Positions 37,283-47,879 of a DNA stretch of 64,000 bases are shown piece after piece. Numbering within the stretch: position 1 is the first letter of the stretch; each line of letters starts with the position of its first letter. The stretch comes from Bathynomus jamesi. Its lineage: Eukaryota; Arthropoda; Malacostraca; Isopoda; Cirolanidae. The stretch covers positions 186,001 to 250,000 of the forward strand of contig JAJOZX010001735.1 in the NCBI GenBank assembly GCA_023014485.1, given 5' to 3'. The translations under genes and the position numbers were made by a program. The notes under the pieces are model-generated. The model ran no database searches and was not told where the DNA came from. It saw only the letters and a list, made by a program, of their open reading frames with translations.

Positions 37283-37681
37283 CAGGGTGTCCCGTAAGTC
37301 TGGAACCATAGGGCAAAATGATAAAAATGGCAATAAAAATGCCGAAGAGACTTTTGGGGACTATTTGTGAAATGAGCCAGGATGGTAGTGGCTGTCTCAT
37401 CATTGGTGGATGTCCTTGGAGGTCCATTGCATGGTTTATCTCCTATGGATCCCATTTCTCTGAACTTTGCTACAAGTTTGCCAACATAGCTGTGTGTTAT
37501 CAGCGCGCGGTCCAGATGCAATCTGTTAAATTCCTCAGTGACCTCCCTCTGACTCCGATTTCCTACGAGAAGAATCACCTGGATGCATTCTTCCTTACTC
37601 ACACATCATGGGCATTTGCATAAATGGAAAAACATGAATTACTTATTTTACCCTATGGTTCCAGACTTATGGGACACCCTG
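37283..37681. mobile_element. Mariner-like deletion derivative, 399 bp
   Basis: TIR CAGGGTGTCCCGTAAGTCTG, inverted at the right end, flanked by TA (37281-37282, 37682-37683). The minus strand (37602-37290) keeps an ORF with an HTH pattern (EECIQVILLVGNRSQREVTE, then YVGKLVAKFREMGS) and PRTSTNDE, the DNA-binding part of an IS630/mariner transposase. Confidence 0.9.
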
Positions 37682-38181
37682 TATATGTATTAGGTATAAG
37701 ACAACTATATCTGAATTAAATTTCAGCTGACCGTATAAAAATGCATTATCTGTACCACATTAATAGCTAGTTATTTATGTAATTTCACTGGGGTAACATG
37801 AAGTTGCTCCAAAGTTGCATTAAGATCTTCTCATTAAATATATCTATCCGTTTCAGTACATTTTCTTGGAATTTTTTCTGGGGATATGTCAGGTGAAGTA
37901 GTCATACTTTCAGTACTACTTGTTATTGCTTCTGGCAGTCTGAATAATTCTTCAGGTTTTGCACGTTTATTAATTAATTTCAGACAATTTATACAAACTT
38001 CTGATTCATCACTGAAATTATATTTAGGGTCACTATTTTCACAAGCTTTGGAAGTGGCCTCAAGTTTCGCAGAATAGGCTTTTTGTGCAGTTCAAAAGGG
38101 TTGCAACAGTGCTAGTTATAGCTTTGATGTGTAGACATTTTCATCACACTTTTACTTATTTAGAACACTATGCGTATATGT

Positions 38182-38773
38182 CAGTGGCGACTGGCGTATA
38201 GGAGTGATGGAGCGGTCGCTCCCCCTTGCTTGAAATGATAAATATTAATTTAACAGATAAAAAATATATTAATTTTAAGATATTAAAATAAATATTCTTG
38301 AAATATATTTTAAATTCATGTGGCATATCATGATTCATGAGGCATTTTGAGTAAGCCTTCATACAGTACATAATATTCTAAACTTATAGCATAGCTTCAA
38401 ACAGCGTACTGCTGTTTGAATACAAAATAATATTGCAGCCGAATGGAGTGATAGATTTTTCGCTCAAGTAAATATAAATTATATTTTACTGTTGTAATGA
38501 AAATATAAGTACAATCGCGAATTTTTTTTATAATAACTTTATTTTTACTAATAGTTACTTCAGTAATAATGATATAAGCCATTTATGTATATTTTATTGA
38601 AATTATTACTTATTTGTAATTAACTAGAATTGTACGTCTGGCATAGCCGCATATGTTAATACAAGTACTCTTGTGAGCGGCAGTTGGGTTCGCGCTAGCC
38701 TATTGTGAGTCCATGTTGTCGTACAATTTTATGAAATTGCACCCCCATACATTTATACCACGAGTCGCCACTG
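38182..38773. mobile_element. hAT MITE, 592 bp
   Basis: TIR CAGTGGCGACT with right end AGTCGCCACTG; exact 8-bp duplication GTATATGT at 38174-38181 and 38774-38781. AT-rich interior without ORF. Confidence 0.93.
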
Positions 38774-39119
38774 GTATATGTACATAAATCTGTTCAAAAT
38801 GAAAAAAAATATATACATTAAATGAGAACACAGTGAATGCTTTGCGCATCACAGAAAACAAAATAAAGATCTCGCTAGTTAGGCAATAGTTATCCTGGGT
38901 AAGATTGCCACTTTTTTAATGTCCACATGGGATTTTTTTGTAAAACCAATTTACCCAATATTGAATGGGGGGGAAGATATTTTATGGTAGGTACCTAGTG
39001 TTTTATATTTAGTTCTTAGAATACTAGTTTAACACATGTATTTTTATTTTTAACAAGTACACCAATCTACCAGAAGTCAATGAGAATGTTGAACAGTTTG
39101 TTAGAAATTATTCTCTCAA

Positions 39120-39557
39120 GTGAAAGTAGTCATTTTCAAATCTGTAAATACCTATTTTATATGCAAATATACACACATTTCTTTTCATATATTGATAGAA
39201 TAAGGTTGAAACTCATTTTTTGTATATATGAAAATTTTTAAAAATCTGTAATTTAAGGGGGGCAGGACCCCTTCAAATGGAATAAAGTGTTGTAACTTTT
39301 TTTCTGCTTATGCTAATTTGTTGTGTGCAATTACCTTTCATACATACTTTAAATCAATGTTCTATGTCAATTAGGGACTGAGTTATGGTAGTTTGAAAAT
39401 TTCTAGTTTTCATCCCCACCCCCCTCAAAAAAGGAACCATAACTCCGATTGAGCTGATATTTGAAATTTGGTATATACTTGCTAGCATAGACCATTCTAT
39501 AAACCAAATTTAAGCAAAATCTATGAGGGTATGGTGCACTTTTTTTTTTAAAGAGCC
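39120..39557. repeat. Outer transposon right TIR
   Basis: Complement of 13104-13374 plus 27831-28255. Because it lacks the LINE, the middle element and the TA MITE, it serves as an empty-site record for all three insertions. Confidence 0.9.
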
Positions 39558-39561
39558 CATT

Positions 39562-39830
39562 CCTATTTTCCAGAAATAGTTTCATGTCAATCTTTTCAAT
39601 TCCATTCATAATTTTAGATGTTTCTATTAGGTTTCCTCTTTCTCTTCCAGTGGTATTAATCCAAGTCTGTTCACTCTATCCTCATATGGTAGACATCTTC
39701 ATTCTGGGACTAATTTTGTGGCTGCTCTTTGTATTTTTTCCATTACATCGATAGCTTTTCTTAAGTGAGGGGACCAGGTATGCACCACATATTTTAGATG
39801 TGGTCTCTCATAAAAAATATTTATAAACTG
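39562..39830 (-). pseudogene. CR1-like LINE remnant, upstream half
   Basis: The minus strand reads HLKYVVHTWSPHLRKAID (about 39790), IQRAATKLVPE, then RVNRLGLIPLEE and MNGIEKIDMKLFLENRN, a classic CR1-type ORF2 thumb/C-terminal region. The frame continues at 13099 on the far side of the outer transposon. Confidence 0.8.
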
Positions 39831-40402
39831 TATGGCCTTGCCAATTGGTTAGGTTGTAATATTTTTGTTAAAACTAATCAAAATAATATGAAAACAAATT
39901 TAATACACATTTAATAAATGTTACTCATTAATTTTTTTTAAATAATTTGGAACTGTATTGTAAAGGATTATCCTAAATTACCATAAATAATTTTGAACTG
40001 TATTGTAAAGGATTACCAAAATGTTTGGCAGAAATGACTGAACATTACAAAAAGATGGGGAAATGACTCCAAACATTATAAGAAGTGGAAAAAGTGGCAC
40101 AGATCCCCATTCTGATAGTACTAACATAGGCCTAATGCTGCAGAATCTGCGAAATTTGTACTTTCCAAGTTGTGAAAGTCTTGCACAGTATGAAAAGTTT
40201 TCATGCATAATATTTCAGTCTTGCACTAATGTGCTTTTAGAAAGAAAATTCATTAATTTCAGTCAAAATCTTATTTTAAACTTTTGTATATGTTAAGCTT
40301 GAGTGATTTGGGTGCTGGACAACTTGTACATATTTGCATGCTCAACTTGTACCCAGAAACAAATATCAGTATTTTTAAATATCAATAGGTCTGATATTTA
40401 AA
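39831..40402. other. Intron sequence, no gene
   Basis: Contains GAACTGTATTGTAAAGGATT twice (about 39950 and 39994), a word also seen as the complement near 9625. No coding sequence recognised. Confidence 0.45.
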
Positions 40403-40410
40403 AAATTTAT

Positions 40411-40433
40411 GGTACTTTCCTATTATCCCAGAC

Positions 40434-40471
<38 letters not shown>

Positions 40472-40564
40472 ATTAACTAACTAAATTAACCCAACCTTTA
40501 GGTTTGGTTAGTTACTTAACATTAAAAAAAAAAAAAGTTGGGTCTGGGATAATAGAAAAGTACC
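40411..40564. mobile_element. Small palindromic MITE, 154 bp, 8-bp duplication
   Basis: GGTACTTTCCTATTATCCCA and its complement form the ends; poly-T and poly-A arms (40441-40467, 40525-40536) and an AACTAACTAAATTAACC core lie inside. Exact 8-bp duplication AAATTTAT at 40403-40410 and 40565-40572. Confidence 0.9.
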
Positions 40565-41276
40565 AAATTTATTTACATATATGCACAAAAGGTCAAACAT
40601 ATCAGTATTAAAATAGTCCATATGTCATTGTCACAAATGTATTGAAGATTATATTATTAAAACCAATAGCAATGTGTCAAATCTAAAAGGGTACCTACCA
40701 GACCTGATGCAGGAACTTAAGAATTGTGCTACTACTTGTTAGTTTGGGAGATTATTTTGGTTATAAAATTTGGAAATAAAAGTATTTGATGGTTTTCAAG
40801 TTTATGGCTTACCTACCTTATAGCTATACTCGTGATTTTTCCTGCTACCTAGGCATGTTGGGTAGCTATAAATTGAATGCCTGGTTAGGTCACCTGTACA
40901 CCCTTGATGATATTGGTTTGGTTGTCATTATATTTTTTTTAGTTTTGACAGTAACTACTACAGCTACTATTGCCCCTAGTTCAGGGTTGGCACCCAAAAA
41001 CCCAAAACCCACAGGAATTTTTAGTGGGTTAGTTTTTTTTGGTTTTTGGTCCGAGATGTTTATTTTAAAATTGAAATTTTTCCAATTGCCACATTGTTCA
41101 ATTGTAGCTAATTAAAATGCTTTGGCATGTTGATTTTCAAGTAAGCTGACTTATAAAACAGTTCTTAAATTATGCAATGTGTAAATAAAGATCATGAAAA
41201 ATTAGTTTTATTGACCTTTTAAATGGTGTCCAGACTAGAGACAGAGTACAGTAAACGTAATGAATGCTATATAAAG

Positions 41277-41379
<103 letters not shown>

Positions 41380-41403
41380 TGTATATTATTCACAAGTATT
41401 ACT

Positions 41404-43975
41404 TTATCTTAAATGCTTATGAATTCTAACAAGCATCTCTGCTTTTTCTACCCCAAGCCTATTTCTTAACTTGCTCCATACTATACCAAATGTAGTAAAG
41501 AATCTTTCAAGAGAACCAGAACTAGCAGCACAGCTTTGCAAATTTTTAATAACTGTTGCAAATCCTGCAGGCAAATTCTGACCCTTTGTTTCATTCATAT
41601 CTCATCTCAATGTACATCCACCACTTGTACCCTGTCATACTGTTAATAAAAGAGTCGCTAAACATATATCCTGGAAAAATACTATTGTCCTTCAATCTAA
41701 AGCTGGCATGAATTCTGGATCTCTCATTCAGCCACTCCTCTGCACTTTTTTCCATCAGGTTGCTCAATTTCCTTCTTGAAATTAAAAAAAAGTTTCAAAA
41801 TAGAATTAAGCTAACTTAAAATGTTAGCTGAATTTAAAATTTAAATTAATTAATTTTGGTTAGTGAACCAACCTTGATACTTTGGGTGAGTAATATATGC
41901 AAGAAAGTGACAGGGTTCTAAAGCTTTTTCAAATCTATTTGCAATGTCATCTTTGTATGCAGCTAGTTTTTCCTCTTCTAATACATTAAGCCATATATCA
42001 ATAGCATCTGCCAATGTTGTGTTCTCTCTTTGCATCTAGAAAGTAGAAAATATAAAAGTATTGAAGTAAAGCAGTAGGAAATTAGAAAAGCATAAAAATA
42101 GCTAATTCTATTAACATAAATGTATACTAAAATGTAACAAACCTTATCTAATGCTACACCAATAATTTGCAGTTGAGCCTGTAAATTATGAGCTTCTCTG
42201 TGAATCATTAAATTGGCCAAGAGCTTTCCAATATTGGTATTTATTTCCTCCAGGTGTTTCCTTCTAATGTCAAGATAGTGGCCATGATTATTTAAATAGG
42301 TTTTGATGCAATCTAATTAGGAATTCCATCTTTTATCATTTGGTAGCTGAGGAACCATTCCACCTTTTTCCATTAACCAACCCTAACAGAAAAAAGAAAT
42401 CATTTGGATATACTTCTGATTTACAATTTTATAAGTAATTCACACTGAACTACTGTGCTGTTGATGTTATGTAAGCATAAATCATAATGGGGTTTAAATT
42501 TTAAGTCTACAAATATAATATCTATTGTGTGTGTTAGGTATTATGATGAATGAAAAACTAAATGCCAAAAACCATATTTATGTGAGGTTGATGGTGATTC
42601 CTGAAGTATCTATTTACTTCAATTATATGCTTTAACATTGTTCTAGGTGTGACTTCTTTTTCAATCAAGTTTAAATAATGTGCAGAACAACTGTAACTAA
42701 CTAAATTAGGGTATTTTTCTTTCAATAGCTCCTTCATTTTTACCATTTTATTTTCATTGTCTGTGCATACAGCAAATGGCTAAAAAAAATTTATAAATCT
42801 CGTCTAAAATTTTCAAGGATTGGTAAGAAAGGGAACTATTTTAAATGAGTTTTCAGGAAATGTAAGTCTCAAATTTGTTTGGTGTTAGTCTAAGTGCATG
42901 GTATTCTATTATTATTATTAGGCAAACTGTCCTGTGATGAAGTAGAAATATATGAACTAAATACAGTACTAATACTTAGGTTATCAATTTACTATTACCA
43001 TTTGGTTTAACCCTTTACTGCCCAAATGGGTAAATTTCTAACCTTTCAAATACACGCATTCATAACTTAACCCTACAAAACATTTGGGCAGTAAAGGGTT
43101 AAACTATGTATTAATATTTACATCTTTTCCATATCTTTCTTTCGTTGTTTTTATTACATCTAGTGCTAAACCAGTGCAATATTCAGATGTTCCTTTTGCA
43201 TTTCTAACATCTACAGCAGATATTAAAAAGGATTTGCACCCATTGTGAACACTATGGGCAATTATTGGATCATTTGACACATTATGGTACTCCAACCATC
43301 TTGAATTAAAGTTATAGTAGAATTGACTAAGTCTCCTTTTTCATTGAATCCAATATTTCATTATTCACTTTGATTAGCAAGGCATCAGATAATTTTTTTC
43401 TGCTTGGAGGACAATAGCCTGGTCTTAAGTCTTGGACCCATTTAATAAGTTCTTTATTCTCTACCACTGCAAATGGAATATTTGCTGAAAAGAAAAAATC
43501 TGGCCATTTGCAAATCTAGTTCTTCTTTTTGATCTACAGTTGTTTTAATCACATATAGCATTATCTGACCTTGCGTTTTCTTGGCTGGAGTAGAATGAAA
43601 AAATGGTATGGAAGATTCAGAAGTGGTTGCAGTAAATGAAGTCTGACTACTGTGAATTGTAGGGTCATCATGATCCAGGCTTTCATGAGATTTGCTTGAA
43701 GAGGGTCTACTCTCAAAACTGGCATGTCTATGTGTAGGAGGAGTTGCTGATGTAGCTGTATTTGTAAGCTCATCTGCTTCATCACAAGCCTGTATCCATT
43801 TTTTATTGCATTGATCTAAGTGGTTTCACTCATTCTATTTTTTTCAAAAATACACCTCTGCAGTATTTGCACCAAACTCTATTTGGTTGGTTACTCAACA
43901 TTTCTAATTCATCCCATTCAGCAGTTTTAAGTCTGCTGCTAGTATGTGCAGGTCTAACTTTAGGCATTATTAAAT
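41404..43975 (-). pseudogene. hAT transposase, broken multi-exon
   Basis: From the right: MPKVRPAHTSSRLKTAEWDE and VWCKYCRGVF (43965-43860, BED-type finger, second half damaged); a Ser/Thr-rich linker (43785-43600); RPGYCPP-like and helical blocks (43450-43330); VRNAKGTSEYCTGLALDVIK (43220-43150); then YPNLVSYSCSAHYLNLIEKE (42710-42650), the AHxLNL hallmark; IDIWLNVLEEEKLAAYK (42010-41950); and the C-terminal hAT dimerisation block CAASSGSLERFFTTFGIVWS (41540-41480). Stops and frameshifts occur between nearly all blocks, though some gaps may be introns. hAT enzymes cut and paste using an RNase H-fold core with 8-bp duplications, consistent with the element's flanks. Confidence 0.85.
43011..43098. 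mobile_element. piggyBac-type MITE, 88 bp
   Basis: Ends CCCTTTACTGCCCAAATG and complement, flanked by TTAA on both sides (43007-43010, 43099-43102). Nested in the hAT. Confidence 0.82.
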
Positions 43976-44229
43976 AGATATTAATTAACTAAAACTGATC
44001 TCTGAAAAAAGATGTGCAAAAATAAGAATAATGTCTACTATCTAGGCTTGTAAACAAATTGTAATAAAAATTTAAAAAAATACTACCATGTTGATTCAGA
44101 ATAGAACAAAAGCCATACTTTGTTAAATGAAAACACACTACGTTTCAACAGCACGCTATTTTCTTCAGTTGAAAATTACCTTAAAAGCAAACAAAAACCC
44201 AGTGTGTTTTTGCCAACCCTGCCCTAGTT

Positions 44230-46120
44230 GGGTACGAGTTGTAACACAGATGATTTCAGTAAAAACTCTTGCCTGATGCTTTGGGGTTGAAAATATGAAA
44301 ACATTCCTCACATAATGCCATTAGAAAATTTGAACAAATTTTGCAGTCTGGAACTAGACTAAGCCCATTCATTACCCTAAAAAGTGAGATGAATTTGTAG
44401 AATCTAGATAGTTCAGAGAAAGTCCCTAGACTGCAAAATCTGCTAAAAAATTTTGATGCATCACACACACTTTTTTCTATAACACTTGTGCTTGACATAT
44501 TTGGTAAGAGTTTTAATTGAAATTACTCATGCCTGATGCCATAAAGTGAAACTTTTAACTGAAATTAATGTGAATTTTCTTTCTGAAGCAAGTTAGCACG
44601 GAACTTCAAAATATTGAGTGGGGATTTTTTATAGCTACTATGTGAGACTTTTGCAATTTGGAAAGCAAAAACTTTTAGAAAAGTTGGTGTATTATATATT
44701 AACTATGTAGTATTTACACTCTTGTAAATAGTGTAGCTATATTCTTAGCTTAAGTTGTATAGGTTACTTTGATAGCTCTGTAAATAGGTATGTTAATTAG
44801 CTAACTTGAGATTGGCATTTTGCACAATTTTATTATAAAATATAGCTCATGACTTGGATAACCTCAATAGGCCTGAGTGGCTTAATTTTTTCCAAATATA
44901 ATATAATGTAATGCAATGCATGTAAAAATTGGGGATGCAACAGATATAAAAAAAAATTAACATTTGTTGAGATTGTAAAAAATTGATATCTGGATGTGGT
45001 TGCTGATATTCAGCTTTTTGTGTGTTTGGGTGTGGAAAAACTTGTGTATGTTTGCAACATCCCTAGTCCAAGACTAAGATATAGTTAACAGGGGCATATC
45101 CAGGATTTGCAACAACTATCACCACATCTGCACTAGAAATAGCTACCTATGCTAGTGACTAACACTGATGACAAATGAAAGGAAGATTGATGTGTAAAAA
45201 ATATTTTATTTGATTTATCCTTTGAGCAGGAGGGGGGTGGGAGGTTTCTGGGCAACCAAAAAACCCCTGAGCTCCCACATGTGGATGCAGATGTTAAAAA
45301 ATTTACATCAGCTGATGCAGTTGTGGATATTCAGCTTTTATATATGTGGATGTGAATATGAAAAAATTGCAAATGTTCTGTAGTTGCAGATGGTTATTTG
45401 CAACATCCCTAGTAAAAATCCTGAAGGATTTTACAGTAATTAGTGTTAACATGGATTCTAGAACAGGATTACAAGTTAATTTTCTCTGGTCTGCACAAAA
45501 TGTTTTATAGTTTTGTTTGGGCCACGTGAAAGAGACCTCCTTTTACTTTTATACAGGTACTGCCCACTTTGTACTGTTTTGCTGTAGTGCTATTTTTATA
45601 CTGTGTATTGATACCATGATTTGCTTGGTGTTCAGCACTACTTGCTATAATGCTCTCGGCATCATGTGTGGTTGCCACAATGCATTGGTACTGCACAGGT
45701 AGCTGTGCAATTTAGCCAGTGCTTCCACTTTCTGGGTAATTCCATACACTATATTTTAGTTATTTATGTAGTATACACTTGTTTTGTAACACATTAACAA
45801 TAAACAATGCCCAATGTTAACCAATTACATTATATTTTTTTTATTTAATCGTCATTTTATAGCATGAAGAGGGGGCTGTGGTAATGAATTAAACCTATTT
45901 ACATTATTTTGTATGGGAAAATAGTCCCCACTTGGCACTGTTTCACTTAATGCTAAGTTTTTCTGGAATCTATTAAGAGTGCTAAGTGGGGATTACCTGT
46001 ATTAGGTTTGGTTAGTTGAACTCTCGGGTAGATTTACAGAGGTTAAAAATTTAGTGCAATGAAATGGTATGTTTTGGCTCAAATGAAATGATAGAAAATG
46101 AACATATAATGGTGCAAACA
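44230..46120. other. Intron 1 sequence, no gene
   Basis: No convincing ORF. There are diverged repeat words (TTTGCAACATCCCTAGT at about 45051 and 45396; a GGATGTGGTTGCTGATATTC-like unit near 44990 and 45320) suggesting decayed elements. Confidence 0.45.
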
Positions 46121-46129
46121 CTATATCAC

Positions 46130-46490
46130 TGGCTTAACCTTGGTTTTGCTTCTGCCCAAGTTCATTCTGATAAAGGTAAAGCTTGATGGTCCACCTTGGA
46201 CCTACAGCTTAATGTGGAATCTGAACCACAACCCAATGTGGGTGGTCAGAAATTACAAAGTCCTCCCCAAGACTCTATCTCGCAACTCTCCTGATCAGTG
46301 CCCTAATAATGCCTTAACCACTAGGCCACCTAGGGTACCCATTTATCTACTAACCTGTTTTTATGGAAAGATGAACAGCTGGGTAAGCTGCATGCTGCCT
46401 GCTCTCACTAGGAGTCAAACCTGAGGCCAATGGATTTGTAGTTAATGATACTAACCACTACACCACCAAGGTTGACTACCCACATAGGCC
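46130..46490 (-). repeat. tRNA-derived SINE-like pair, minus strand
   Basis: The minus strand has an A-box-like TTGGTGGTGTAGTGGTTAG at about 46471-46453, then a B-box-like AGGTTTGACTCCTAG (46424-46410). A second head, GGTGGCCTAGTGGTTAAGGC, occurs at 46333-46312. It looks like two tRNA-headed units in tandem; stem pairing is poor, so not tRNA genes. Confidence 0.55.
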
Positions 46491-46936
46491 ACACTTCTTT
46501 TCCTGAGTATTTTCATAATGTGGCTGATGTTATTTTATTGAAATCAAAATAAAATAGCCTCTTTTAATCTCCAAAATTAAAAATAAATTTAAACTTTACA
46601 AAACAACAGTAGTTTGATTTACATTCTTTTAAAATGTTAGTTTGTCAATATTTTCAAGTAATTCCTATATAATAACACTGGCCAACAAAATGAAACTTTT
46701 TTTCTCATCACAAACATGATCACACTTTTCTTAATGCATTTTTTGCGCTGATTCCGAATCTGGTTTTATTTTGTTTCTAGCACGTAGAGTTATATAGATA
46801 CACTGGTTTTGATATTTTTAAGTTTTTGATATTGCTATAAGAAAATTTATGGATGTATAGATCACACTTAGGAATGCTAAACAACAAATACATCATATAC
46901 TTTATTCAATGTACTTATAAATAAAGAATATATACA

Positions 46937-47815
46937 TTATTTTATTAAAAGCGCTGAGTGTGATTTCCTTTTGTAAATTTGGCCTGGATTGTCACGATAC
47001 AGCATCCAACAATGGTCCACCATCATGCTTTCATTCCAATATCCTTGGTAGCGCTTCTCCATCATCTGAATATCTTGATGGAAGCGCTCTCCTTGCTCGT
47101 CACTCACTGCACCAAGGTTTTCAGGAAAGAAATCTAAGTGGGAATGCAGGAAGTGAATTTTTAACGACATTCGACACTCCATTTCTTTGAAGGCATCAAG
47201 GAGGTTCTTGACTCCATCCTTATACGCAGGTGACTTGTTGCTTCCAAGAAAGTTTTCACATATCCATTTGAACGCCAGCCAAGCCTTCAATTCCAGCGGA
47301 CTTAGGACTTTTTCAAATTCAGTGTCATTCAAAACCTCCCTTATTTGTGGCCCAACAAAAATTCCTTCCTTCAATTTTGCTGCAGTAACCTTCGGAAATT
47401 TCCTTGAAAGGTATTGGAACCCTTCAGAATTGACTTTACCCATTGCTTTAACAAAATTCTTCATTAAACCAAGTTTAATGTGAAGAGGTGGCAGATAGAT
47501 CTTTTGGGGATCCACTAAAGGGACAGACTGGACATTGCTTATCCCTGGGACATATGTATACCTAAGTGGCCAGTCACTTTTGGTGTAATGTTCTATAGTG
47601 GCACGACTGTCCCACAGGCAAAGGAAACAACAAAATTTTGTGAATCCTGACTGCATACCCATAAGCATTCCTATAACTTTTAGATCTCCACAAACATTCC
47701 ATTGATGACTGTTGTATTTGATTGCCTTCAGTAGTATATCCATATTGTCATATGTCTCTTTTAGATGGATGGAATGGGCAATGGGGATGGATGGCATTAT
47801 ATTACTATTATGCAA
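46937..47815 (-). CDS. Transposon-type protein, 292 aa, 5' truncated
   Basis: One open frame without stops; homologous-looking sequence extends a little upstream of the first Met (LKAVLLHNSNIMPSIPIAHS), so the N-terminus is cut. Motifs: CCFLCLWDSRATIEHYTK (Cys pair and WDSR), LPPLHIKLGLMKNFVKAM, KEGIFVGPQIREVL, and IHFLHSHLDFFPENLGAVSD followed by EQGERFHQDIQMMEKRYQG. I recognise this as a widespread, usually uncharacterised invertebrate family that behaves like a transposon gene. I cannot name its superfamily or catalytic residues. Sequence from about 46674 (CACTGGCCAACAAAATGAAAC) could be an element end, but no matching partner was found upstream. Confidence 0.55.
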   Translation of the reverse strand: MHNSNIMPSIPIAHSIHLKETYDNMDILLKAIKYNSHQWNVCGDLKVIGMLMGMQSGFTKFCCFLCLWDSRATIEHYTKSDWPLRYTYVPGISNVQSVPLVDPQKIYLPPLHIKLGLMKNFVKAMGKVNSEGFQYLSRKFPKVTAAKLKEGIFVGPQIREVLNDTEFEKVLSPLELKAWLAFKWICENFLGSNKSPAYKDGVKNLLDAFKEMECRMSLKIHFLHSHLDFFPENLGAVSDEQGERFHQDIQMMEKRYQGYWNESMMVDHCWMLYRDNPGQIYKRKSHSALLIK

Positions 47816-47879
47816 AAGAACTGCTTTCAGGGGTCATTCTTACATTGTCGAGGCATGTTGACTGACCTGAGCAAACTAT

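Larger units (their letters stand above)
32640..38085 (-). pseudogene. Outer-element transposase, multi-exon, interrupted by four inserts
   Basis: Minus-strand blocks in order: VCINCLKLINKRAKPEEL (about 38010-37960); an exon ending KEADLER with GTAAG (37174-37016); RRLQILTLSPFP and EIKEFYEDDEVNRLCAG (36000-35740); LRPKWC, then THSVCVCTHHQNPKLM (35615-35520); CMLHGCQECPGS (35450); LVLEDFAENYSSSLKMNY (35185-35130); VIYFSDGCGGQYKNKYNF (34945-34885); AEWNFFATSHGKNACDGIGG (34845-34780); and, beyond the mariner insertion, SQYVACKYDKVWFGIILD and KDVCWI (32790-32650). Each block has a counterpart in the middle-element transposase, so both belong to one family. The candidate acidic catalytic positions DFAEN, SDG and CDG are all present, but frameshifts (for example near 34780) and insertions at 32809-34469, 36094-36793, 37283-37681 and 38182-38773 break the gene. 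Confidence 0.82.
13104..39557. mobile_element. Outer TIR transposon (Sola-like?), 26.5 kb with nested inserts
   Basis: The left end GGGTCATTCC (13104) and the inverted right end (39557) are bounded by the 4-bp duplication CATT at 13100-13103 and 39558-39561. Removing 13104-39557 plus one CATT restores an uninterrupted CR1-like reading frame (MKLFLENRN from the right joins VFKRKLYQ from the left). TIRs of about 430 bp are visible at 13104-13374 continued at 27831-28255, and inverted at 39120-39557. Its own transposase is on the minus strand (32640-38085). The bulk of the length is later insertions: a LINE, a second related transposon, hAT, mariner and pogo-like elements. The 4-bp duplication and long TIR fit Sola, but the superfamily is not confirmed. 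Confidence 0.88.
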
